Source of the DNA: CAYTSA01 sp964440345
GTDB lineage: Bacteria > Desulfobacterota > Desulfovibrionia > Desulfovibrionales > Desulfovibrionaceae
Length of the DNA stretch: 50,635 nucleotides
NCBI GenBank assembly: GCA_964440345.1
Contig: CAYTSA010000017.1
Coordinates: 1 to 50,635, forward strand
Direction of reading: 5' to 3'
Shown here: in pieces, positions 41,539-47,899 of the stretch
Layout: every line of letters begins with the position of its first letter
Position numbering within the stretch: the stretch's first letter is position 1
Translations under genes and position numbers: made by a program
The notes under the pieces: generated by a model
What the model was told of the DNA's origin: nothing
Seen by the model: the letters and a program-made list of their open reading frames with translations, nothing else
Databases searched by the model: none

Positions 41539-42238
41539 TGGTTTCTCCCGCTGGTTTGTGTGTTTTCCCCTGCGGCGCTGTTTGCCAGGGCTCGGCTGTA
41601 TCTGGAATATCCGAGGAGAGATAATGCCCGCCAACGAAGTAGAAAATATACTTTGCACATTCCTTCAGTATGTTGAGAGCAGAGTCGCGGTCTTTCCACC
41701 AGCGTTTGTGGAATTGGTCGTACGGGGTGGCGACAACCAGGATGGTGGATTCAGGCAGCAAGTCCTCAAATATCATTTTCGCTCGTCGAGCGTGGAATGA
41801 CGAGGTAACGATGAGCAATGTCTTGGCGTGGCCGGAAAATATGTCAGCTAGCTCCTTGGCTTCTTCATACGTGGAAAGATTGCTATCGCCAAAGAATGAT
41901 ATGGCGTTTTGGGGAACCCCGTTAGTTGTGAGGATGTCTTCATAGACGTCTTCTTCGCGTGGATACGCAATGTCATTGGCGTCCAGCAGTTGGAGTTCCT
42001 TACTGCGGTATGGCCGGCTCACGTATACCCGGTCAGCCAAGCCGTCCTTATACAGGTCTGCAGCGTAAAAAGGCCGGGAAAAACCTCCGCCCAGCACGAC
42101 AATGATATCGGCCTCCTGGGGCATGTCTCCTGAAGGCAACCAGTACCCTGCAAAAAAAAGCGCGCCAGAGGCGACTATGGCGCCGAGCAGGGTCAAAAAA
42201 CCTGTCACTTCAAGAAATCCAGCTACAATTTTTTTCAT
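41504..42238 (-). CDS. YdcF-family (DUF218) membrane-anchored protein
   Basis: The 244-residue protein has an N-terminal hydrophobic anchor (about 8-32, LEVTGFLTLLGAIVASGALF), then a DUF218 domain (about 45-200) with IIVVLGGGFSRPFYAADLY, STYEEAKELADIF and LLIVTSSFHARRAKMIFEDL. The family includes ElyC/SanA-like envelope proteins, and a role in envelope biogenesis is the usual inference. A polar Thr/Pro/Ala tail ends it. The start overlaps the tgt stop (ATGA) and the end overlaps the YyaL-type start by 35 bases. Confidence 0.85.
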   Translation of the reverse strand: MKKIVAGFLEVTGFLTLLGAIVASGALFFAGYWLPSGDMPQEADIIVVLGGGFSRPFYAADLYKDGLADRVYVSRPYRSKELQLLDANDIAYPREEDVYEDILTTNGVPQNAISFFGDSNLSTYEEAKELADIFSGHAKTLLIVTSSFHARRAKMIFEDLLPESTILVVATPYDQFHKRWWKDRDSALNILKECAKYIFYFVGGHYLSSDIPDTAEPWQTAPQGKTHKPAGETNATTPAQQTDS

Positions 42239-43359
42239 GATTCGCCTTTTGAAAATAGCGCCTTGTAACGGGCGTGGTGCGCAAAAAACTCCCCTTCTTG
42301 GACAGCCTTCCTGGTCCTGCGCATCATGTCAAGATAAAACCAAAGATTATGGATGGTGTTCAGACGATACGCAAGCAGCTCCCGGGCTGTGTAAAGATGC
42401 CGCAAATACGCCCGGGAAAAATGGCGGCAAGTATAGCAATTGCATTCAGGGTCAAGGGCCGCGTCGTCCTCGCGATACTCCGCCCGCTTGATGTTCACCT
42501 TGCCTTGGCTGGTGTACAACGTGCCGTTGCGGGCGTTTCGCGTGGGCAACACGCAGTCGAACATGTCCACCCCGTTGGCCACGCCGTCCAATATATCCAG
42601 CGGCGTACCCACGCCCATGAGGTAACGCGGCTTGTCCGCCGGCAGCAGCGGCGCGGTGTGCGCCAGGATGCGCTGCATCTCCTCCTTGGGCTCGCCCACA
42701 GAAAGGCCGCCTATGGCGAACCCCTCACAATCTATGGCGCAAATTTCCTCAACACTGCGGCTGCGCAGGTCAGTGTGAAAACCGCCCTGCACAATGCCGA
42801 AGAGCAGGTGCTCCCCAGCGCCGCGGGGATAGTGTTTCCTGCAGCGCTCTGCCCAGCGGGTGGTCAAGCCCACGGATTTCTCCGTGTATTCCCGGCTGTG
42901 CCCAAAACCTACGCACTCGTCCAACACCATCATGACGTCCGAGCCCAAGTTGCGCTGAATATCCACCACCTTTTCCGGGCTGAAAAAATGCCGCGAGCCG
43001 TCAATGTGCGACTGAAACTGAACGCCCTCCTCGCTGAGCGTGCGCAGGCCGCTCAGGCTGAAGACCTGAAAACCCCCGCTATCTGTGAGAATGGGCTTTT
43101 CCCAGCCAGAAAAGCGGTGCAGCCCCCCGCGCCGGGCAACCAACTCGTCGCCGGGCCGCAGGTACAGATGGTAGGTGTTTCCCAGAATGATCTGAGCTTC
43201 CATTTCAAGCAGATCATGCGGCGACAGCGCCTTGACTGTTCCTTGCGTGCCAACGGGCATGAAGATGGGCGTTTCCACCGGGCCGTGCGCCGTGTGCAGC
43301 GTTCCCTGACGGGCAGAACCGTCTGTGGCGTGAAGTATGAATGTTCCTGGAGCGGGCAT
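42235..43359 (-). CDS. tgt: tRNA-guanine transglycosylase
   Basis: Tgt exchanges guanine 34 of Asp, Asn, His and Tyr tRNAs for preQ1, a step in queuosine synthesis. The 374-residue protein has the catalytic Asp93 in ILTDSGGFQVFSLSGLR, the second active-site Asp in MFDCVLPTRNARNGTLYT and the zinc site CNCYTCRHFSRAYLRHLY. Length is normal. The gene begins 34 bases after repeat copy 1 of the cassette described at 43394 and is coupled to the YdcF gene. The wider order (U32-like, tgt, YdcF, YyaL) looks like an operon interrupted by the cassette. Confidence 0.96.
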   Translation of the reverse strand: MPAPGTFILHATDGSARQGTLHTAHGPVETPIFMPVGTQGTVKALSPHDLLEMEAQIILGNTYHLYLRPGDELVARRGGLHRFSGWEKPILTDSGGFQVFSLSGLRTLSEEGVQFQSHIDGSRHFFSPEKVVDIQRNLGSDVMMVLDECVGFGHSREYTEKSVGLTTRWAERCRKHYPRGAGEHLLFGIVQGGFHTDLRSRSVEEICAIDCEGFAIGGLSVGEPKEEMQRILAHTAPLLPADKPRYLMGVGTPLDILDGVANGVDMFDCVLPTRNARNGTLYTSQGKVNIKRAEYREDDAALDPECNCYTCRHFSRAYLRHLYTARELLAYRLNTIHNLWFYLDMMRRTRKAVQEGEFFAHHARYKALFSKGES

Positions 43360-43393
43360 GCCGCGGAGTATAAACGTCCAAAGACGTTTTGCA

Positions 43394-43461
43394 AAGCGTG
43401 CGCCTTGATAAAGGCGAGATTATAACTGCGTCAGGCCTTTGGCGGCGCCGGCCCGGGAGAG
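43394..43461. repeat. 68-bp direct repeat, copy 1
   Basis: Identical to 44354-44421 except for one base. It is a copy of the last 14 codons plus downstream sequence of the U32-like gene, placed upstream of tgt. Confidence 0.95.
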
Positions 43462-43533
43462 AGACGTCATATTCTGAATAAGTATATCGGAAACGATGAC
43501 TTCTTCCGCCAGTTCGTTATTAATAATTCCTAA

Positions 43534-44001
43534 CTATTTTTCACTGTTGCGTTCAGACTTCTGTTTTGTCCCGTAAACGAAAACGCCGGCCAGACCAGCG
43601 AGGGTTCCGCCCCCGAGTGTAGCTGCTGAAACAGGGCTACCCAACCACGCTATGTATGCAGCCAGGGCAAGTGTAGCCAAACACACAAGAAAGGCGGGCC
43701 AAGTCCCAAGACTTGCCCTGGACAAGGTATTGCTCAAATACAGCCTGTCCATCTCGCTGTATTTCTTGTCCATGTCATGCCTATGGCTTGTCTCATTCTG
43801 GAACGCCTGGAAAATGATTTGCGCTGCGCCAGGGTGTATGGCGTCGTATCTTTCTATTTCATCCGCGGGAGGCAACGGCCCTGAGAAATGGCTGGCCTTG
43901 AGAATCTTCGCAGTGGCTTGAACGTCACCGTTGTTCTGGGTGGAGGAATTCTGGGGGCCGTCATCCTGCTGCCCCCGTTTGCTTTGCTTCCTTTTAGCCA
44001 C
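43534..44001 (-). CDS. DUF2335 family membrane protein
   Basis: The 155-residue protein has the DUF2335 pattern: FSGPLPPADEIERYDAIHPG followed by AAQIIFQAFQNETSHRHDMD, then two membrane segments (about 100-120 and 127-145: FLVCLATLALAAYIAW, LGGGTLAGLAGVFVYG). The family is of unknown function and scattered in accessory regions. The GTG at 44001 overlaps the stop of the small upstream gene by 8 bases, so the two are co-expressed. It lies in the direct-repeat cassette. Confidence 0.75.
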   Translation of the reverse strand: MAKRKQSKRGQQDDGPQNSSTQNNGDVQATAKILKASHFSGPLPPADEIERYDAIHPGAAQIIFQAFQNETSHRHDMDKKYSEMDRLYLSNTLSRASLGTWPAFLVCLATLALAAYIAWLGSPVSAATLGGGTLAGLAGVFVYGTKQKSERNSEK

Positions 44002-44203
44002 GTGACGCCCTGTACGTGTCCATGGCTTTTCTCATGTCGCGACCCAGTTGTTCGGCGTCAAAACGCAAGGCGGTTCGAACATTCATAGTTGATCGTTCTT
44101 TGGCTCTGCGCATTACCTCGCGGCGGGCCCTGGTCTCTGCAACGCCGGCAAAATCAAAAATTTGCCCGGCGCCAAGCAGCATGTTCGAGAGCAGGCGGGT
44201 CAT
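43994..44203 (-). CDS. Small basic protein coupled to DUF2335
   Basis: Unrecognised protein of 69 residues. The N terminus MTRLLSNMLLGAGQIFDFAG is mildly amphipathic and the rest is charged and helical. AAGGAGA lies 7 bases before the ATG at 44203. It overlaps the DUF2335 start, so it probably works with it. It lies in the cassette. Confidence 0.6.
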   Translation of the reverse strand: MTRLLSNMLLGAGQIFDFAGVAETRARREVMRRAKERSTMNVRTALRFDAEQLGRDMRKAMDTYRASRG

Positions 44204-44353
44204 GGCGTTTTCTCCTTATCCTTGGGCACATCGTTTTCATAGCATACGTCAGAATTTTGTAAACACATGGCTCGTTTCAGTCAAGAAATCCTTTGCCGTT
44301 ATTGACGTTTTGTCATCTTGAGTTCTCGCTTCATGCGTACTTGGCAAGCCTTG

Positions 44354-44421
44354 AAGCGTGCGCCTTGATAAAAGCGAGATTATAACTGCGTCAGGCCTTT
44401 GGCGGCGCCGGCCCGGGAGAG
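44354..44421. repeat. 68-bp direct repeat, copy 2
   Basis: The native 3' end of the U32-like gene, including its stop codon. One base differs from 43394-43461 (A at 44373 for G at 43413). The repeat contains the hairpin CGCCTT-GATA-AAGGCG, perfect in copy 1 and with one mismatch in copy 2. Confidence 0.95.
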
Positions 44422-45426
44422 CAGCTGCTGCTCAATATCGCGGCAATAGCCGCATTCCGCGCAGCGCCGGCGGCATTGCGCCACGTGTTTGGCAAAATCG
44501 TGAGGCAAGGCGCTGTTTTCCACATACAGGGCGTGCGCAAGCGCTTCCTGGGTGTCCAGCAGTTCCAACATGTTTCCGACAAAGGAACCGGAAAGGTAGG
44601 CGTCTATAATTTTGGACATGACAGAAACGCCTCGCGTCCTACCGCACAGCTTCAGGCCATAATCGAGTCTAGTATAGTGATGTGCATCCTCTGGCCGGAT
44701 GAAGGGCGAGGAAAAAAGCAGCTCCGGTGATTCATAGAAAAGTTTCACGCAACCCAGGTCCCGCGCCATGGGAAAATGCGCTTCCGGACAGTCCGCCATC
44801 AGCGCGTCATGGGTCAGCTTGAATGGACATTGGAGTAGGCAGCCTTCGTTGGCCAACAGGAACATGCGCACCCCGGGCAAACGTTTGTCCGCGTGTGCTG
44901 TAAAGCGCTCCTGGCTTTCAAAATCCCGGTTCAGCCCCCGGTCCGGAACCAGCTTGGCCGGCGGAGCAAAGCCCGCCGCTTCGATAAGCCGCAGATGCGC
45001 GTCCAGCTTTTCTGGCGCGTCCAGCATGGCGTTGACGCTGGGGATGGCCTGCAGCGCGGACGCCAGCCTTGGCGCGGCTTGGCCCAACGCCCGAAGCAGA
45101 TACCCGTCAGCATAGACCAAACCGTGCAACTGCCCGGCGCCGTGCAGCTGCTCAATAGCCGCAACCAGGGGCGCGGGGTCGGCGTAGAGCTCCTGCGGGT
45201 GAAACCGGGCGTTAAGCAACCCCAACTTTGTCGGGCCGTCTATTGTTTGCAAGCAGCCAACGAGCTCGTCCAGGGAGTACGCGCGCACCCGGCGCCGCGC
45301 GTCTGGAACAGGCTCCAGGCCAAGTGAAAAATGCATGGCGCCAATGCTGTCTACATTTTTAGACAAAAAAACAGCGTAGGCCGGGTCTGGTATAAAAGGA
45401 ATGTCGAGTACAAGAGGAGCAGCCAT
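44380..45426 (-). CDS. U32-peptidase-like protein with cysteine motifs
   Basis: The roughly 348-residue protein has LLANEGCLLQCPFKLTHDAL in its middle, like the cysteine/His region of the U32/UbiU-UbiV-type proteins, and a C-terminal CRRRCAECGYC cluster. An iron-sulfur cluster is therefore likely. The first half is a TIM-barrel-like pattern (KLGLLNARFHPQELYADPAP, PSVNAMLDAPEKL). Function is unknown; U32-type proteins act in RNA hydroxylation, ubiquinone synthesis or peptide cleavage. The start is uncertain: ATG at 45426, or a TTG at 45462 overlapping the ABM gene. Its 3' end is duplicated at 43394. Confidence 0.65.
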   Translation of the reverse strand: MAAPLVLDIPFIPDPAYAVFLSKNVDSIGAMHFSLGLEPVPDARRRVRAYSLDELVGCLQTIDGPTKLGLLNARFHPQELYADPAPLVAAIEQLHGAGQLHGLVYADGYLLRALGQAAPRLASALQAIPSVNAMLDAPEKLDAHLRLIEAAGFAPPAKLVPDRGLNRDFESQERFTAHADKRLPGVRMFLLANEGCLLQCPFKLTHDALMADCPEAHFPMARDLGCVKLFYESPELLFSSPFIRPEDAHHYTRLDYGLKLCGRTRGVSVMSKIIDAYLSGSFVGNMLELLDTQEALAHALYVENSALPHDFAKHVAQCRRRCAECGYCRDIEQQLLSRAGAAKGLTQL

Positions 45427-45443
45427 CTTGTAGTCAGCCGGTA

Positions 45444-45764
45444 TTATTGTTGTTTTCTCCAAACCTCATCCCCAGGATACACATGCGTCCCGGTTGCGGC
45501 CTCCAGGGGCGAGGCAAACCAGGGCTCCACTGTCTCTACCCACGTTGTAAAATGCGGTGTCTGCTTGTGCCGTTCAAAGGCCTCTGCGTCGCGATACACT
45601 TCGTACAACCACAAACGGTTGGGGTCCTCAGCGTCCTGGACTATGTTGAATTGCAAACAATCCGGCTCATTCTCCACAGAGCCGCGGGCGTCGGCCAGCA
45701 TGGCCTCAATGAATTCCTCGCGATGCTCCGGCTTAATCTGAATCTTGACGATAACTGCAAACAT
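45444..45764 (-). CDS. ABM-domain (YgiN-like) monooxygenase
   Basis: The 106-residue protein has a single antibiotic-biosynthesis monooxygenase fold: FAVIVKIQIKPEHREEFIEA followed by MLADARGSVENEPDCLQFNI, then RLWLYEVYRDAEAFERHKQT. Related YgiN is a quinol monooxygenase and others are heme-free oxygenases. In an anaerobe the role may be quinone turnover or oxygen/redox detoxification. It is just upstream of the U32-like gene (18 bases from its ATG) and probably co-transcribed. Confidence 0.85.
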   Translation of the reverse strand: MFAVIVKIQIKPEHREEFIEAMLADARGSVENEPDCLQFNIVQDAEDPNRLWLYEVYRDAEAFERHKQTPHFTTWVETVEPWFASPLEAATGTHVYPGDEVWRKQQ

Positions 45765-45815
45765 GGGGGCTCCTAAAATGAGTTCAAGGTGTAAGCGTAT
45801 ACGGCTGCATAAAAA

Positions 45816-47093
45816 TTACAGAGAAAGCGCCGTGTCAGCCTGTACATGAGCGGGGGCAAGCGTCAGCCACAGCAGCTCGTCCAGCGTGTGCACCATGTCG
45901 GCAAACACGCCTCCGGGCGCCATGGGCGGGCCGAAGATGGACGCTCGCTGTTCGGCCACCTTAGCCTGGGACACTGCGTCGGGCAGGGTCCGGGACAGGG
46001 TCATGGCCAGCCGCTCGGCCAGCAGGTAGCCTGTGGTCGCCTGCTGGAAGGTCTGCGCAGCCTGCTCCAGGGCCGGTCCTTTTTCCGACAGCAGCGCCTG
46101 GGCCTCTGCCGAGGGCTCCAGGACCTGCAATTGGCGAATCATGGAGCGCAGGTGATTGATGGACGCGCCCGGAATGCCCGCCCGCCAACCCAGCAGCCAG
46201 TCGTTGCGGCGAAACAGCAGAAAATTCTCCAACCCCAGCCGCACGGTTTCGTCCACGGCGTCACGCACTGCATTCAGGGCCGGGTGGTCCCAGCGCCGTC
46301 CCATCTCGTCCAGCGTCCAAGCCGGCACACGGTCAGCGGGAGCAGCTTCTGCATCCCCGGTCAGCACGCGTAGCAAGTGCGCCAGCCAGCGGTTGGCGTC
46401 CGGCGATTCCGGGGTCTCCAAGTGCGAATAGCTGAGCACATAGCGCCCCCGCCCCCGGCTGCCAGACACCACGCAGGGCTGGCCGGCCATGGACTGCGGC
46501 CGCACCCGCACCCCGTAGGCCTCCTCCCAGTCCGCCAGGGACTGCGCCGGCAGGGTCTGCAACGGCAGGTCAGCCACCCAGAAATCGTTTGCCGGCTCGG
46601 CGTAACGGGCCAGCACGCCCACGCCCGCGCCAGGGTCGTCGGCAAAACGGGCCGGCCACCAGACAGGTACGCACGGCGCGGCGGAAAAATCATCGGGAAT
46701 CAGGTCATTGTCTGTGCTAAGGTCCACATGCACGTGGCCGCTAACCAGATGCATCATGCGGTTGGTAAACCCCGCCCGGGTCCAGGGGCACAGCCGCAAG
46801 CCATGGGCGTCCGACAAGCCCAGGCCGGAGCCGCCGCAAAAGCCGAGATACGCGCCGCCGCTGTCCATATATGCGCGCACAGCGCTGCGGCCTTGCTGCC
46901 TCAGGGCCTCTGCCTTGCGTTTGGCCGCGCCCCCGGGAACCACCAGCAGCGCTGGCGGCTTGCGGGAAAGCAGACCTTGCGCTATCTCTTGCCCCTTCAC
47001 CAGGCGAAACGGCGCCTCCATGGCCGTTAGCGCCCGCCAGGCCAGCAAGCCCCATATGTGGGATTCGTCCCATAAAAGGTAGATGGACTCCAT
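45816..47093 (-). CDS. BPL_N / glutamine-amidotransferase-like protein
   Basis: The 425-residue protein has an N-terminal class I amidotransferase-like fold (about 1-230), with SIYLLWDESHIWGLLAWRAL at the start and YMDSGGAYLGFCGGSGLGL bearing the nucleophile-like Cys. This is the BPL_N pattern, named for the N-terminal domain of eukaryotic biotin-protein ligases, here without the ligase domain. The C-terminal part (about 250-425) is helical and unassigned. Function is unknown. It is divergent from the toxin-antitoxin pair with a gap of about 50 bases. Confidence 0.75.
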   Translation of the reverse strand: MESIYLLWDESHIWGLLAWRALTAMEAPFRLVKGQEIAQGLLSRKPPALLVVPGGAAKRKAEALRQQGRSAVRAYMDSGGAYLGFCGGSGLGLSDAHGLRLCPWTRAGFTNRMMHLVSGHVHVDLSTDNDLIPDDFSAAPCVPVWWPARFADDPGAGVGVLARYAEPANDFWVADLPLQTLPAQSLADWEEAYGVRVRPQSMAGQPCVVSGSRGRGRYVLSYSHLETPESPDANRWLAHLLRVLTGDAEAAPADRVPAWTLDEMGRRWDHPALNAVRDAVDETVRLGLENFLLFRRNDWLLGWRAGIPGASINHLRSMIRQLQVLEPSAEAQALLSEKGPALEQAAQTFQQATTGYLLAERLAMTLSRTLPDAVSQAKVAEQRASIFGPPMAPGGVFADMVHTLDELLWLTLAPAHVQADTALSL

Positions 47094-47146
47094 CCAATGA
47101 TGGTATCAAGGGGGAGACGGCGGCGCAAGCTCGCCGAGGAGGAAGT

Positions 47147-47425
47147 ATGACAGTGAATCTCACATTGCAAGTGCCTGAAGACGCGTTTTCCATAACTCGT
47201 TCTTCACGTGAAGAGTTCGCTCAGGAAGTCCTGATAACTGCAGCAGTAAAATGGTACGAGATGGGCAAAATATCGCAGAGCAAGGCGTCCGAATTGACCG
47301 GCCTGTCACGATATGAATTTCTCATGGCTCTCAATAAATATGGGGTCTCTCCATTTCACGAAACCTACGAAGAGTTGGTAGAATTACTGGAGTCAGAGAG
47401 AAACAAGCACGATGTGGGTAATTAA
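47147..47425 (+). CDS. UPF0175 family antitoxin
   Basis: The 92-residue protein has the UPF0175 pattern: VLITAAVKWYEMGKISQSKA followed by SELTGLSRYEFLMALNKYGV, a helix-turn-helix-like region, then SPFHETYEELVELLE. These proteins are paired with PIN-domain (DUF3368) toxins. AGGAGGA lies 4-10 bases before the ATG at 47147. It overlaps the downstream toxin gene by 14 bases, typical of toxin-antitoxin operons; it probably binds its own promoter. Confidence 0.88.
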   Translation: MTVNLTLQVPEDAFSITRSSREEFAQEVLITAAVKWYEMGKISQSKASELTGLSRYEFLMALNKYGVSPFHETYEELVELLESERNKHDVGN

Positions 47426-47888
47426 CGCTTCTCCACTGATTATTCTCGGGCGCGTGAGCGCCTTGCACGTTCTCGAAATGTTTGGTGAGGAAATTCTCAT
47501 TCCAAGGGGCGTTGCCGAAGAAGTTCTGCAACCTGAACGTGCTGATGCAGCTGCTGCATGGATACTTCAAGAAGGAAATAAATATGTCCACGATGTGGCT
47601 GCTATTGATTATTCAGTAGCATCATGGGACTTGGGAAAGGGCGAAACACAAGTGCTGAGCTATGTGCATATGAATCCTGAGTGCACAGCGGTAATAGACG
47701 ACAAACCGGCCAGGAGATGTGCCGCATCAATGCACTTGAAATACATGGGCACAGTTGGAGTGTTATTGCTTGCAAAGGAACTTGGGTACATAGACTCCTT
47801 TGCAGACTATGCATATCGACTTGTCGAAAACGGATTTCGGCTGGACCAGACTATCATTAATAAGCTTATAAAATACATGAACGAATAA
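47412..47888 (+). CDS. DUF3368 PIN-like toxin
   Basis: The 158-residue protein is a PIN-fold nuclease of the DUF3368 type: INASPLIILGRVSALHVLE at the start with the first acidic residue position replaced by Asn, LGKGETQVLSYV with the central Glu, and AVIDDKPARRCAASMHLKYM with the Asp pair. PIN toxins cleave RNA, often tRNA or rRNA. The stop codon overlaps the upstream end of the valS reading frame (TAATG), so the pair sits directly in front of an essential synthetase gene. Confidence 0.87.
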   Translation: MWVINASPLIILGRVSALHVLEMFGEEILIPRGVAEEVLQPERADAAAAWILQEGNKYVHDVAAIDYSVASWDLGKGETQVLSYVHMNPECTAVIDDKPARRCAASMHLKYMGTVGVLLLAKELGYIDSFADYAYRLVENGFRLDQTIINKLIKYMNE

Positions 47889-47899
47889 TGGAGTACACA

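Larger units (their letters stand above)
43462..44353. mobile_element. 0.9-kb cassette flanked by 68-bp direct repeats
   Basis: A stretch of 892 bases between two near-identical 68-base direct repeats. The right repeat is the genuine 3' end of the U32-like gene; the left is a duplicate. Such a pattern arises when a circular element integrates at a gene end, or by homologous insertion, restoring the gene. It carries two small genes, DUF2335 and an unknown, but no recombinase. Removing one repeat and the cassette would join the U32-like gene directly to tgt. Confidence 0.55.

Noticed and set aside
40015..41676. 553-codon plus-strand frame
   Set aside because: Shadow of the YyaL-type gene on the minus strand, which has the CHWCH motif.
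42274..43425. 383-codon plus-strand frame
   Set aside because: Shadow of tgt; no domain seen.
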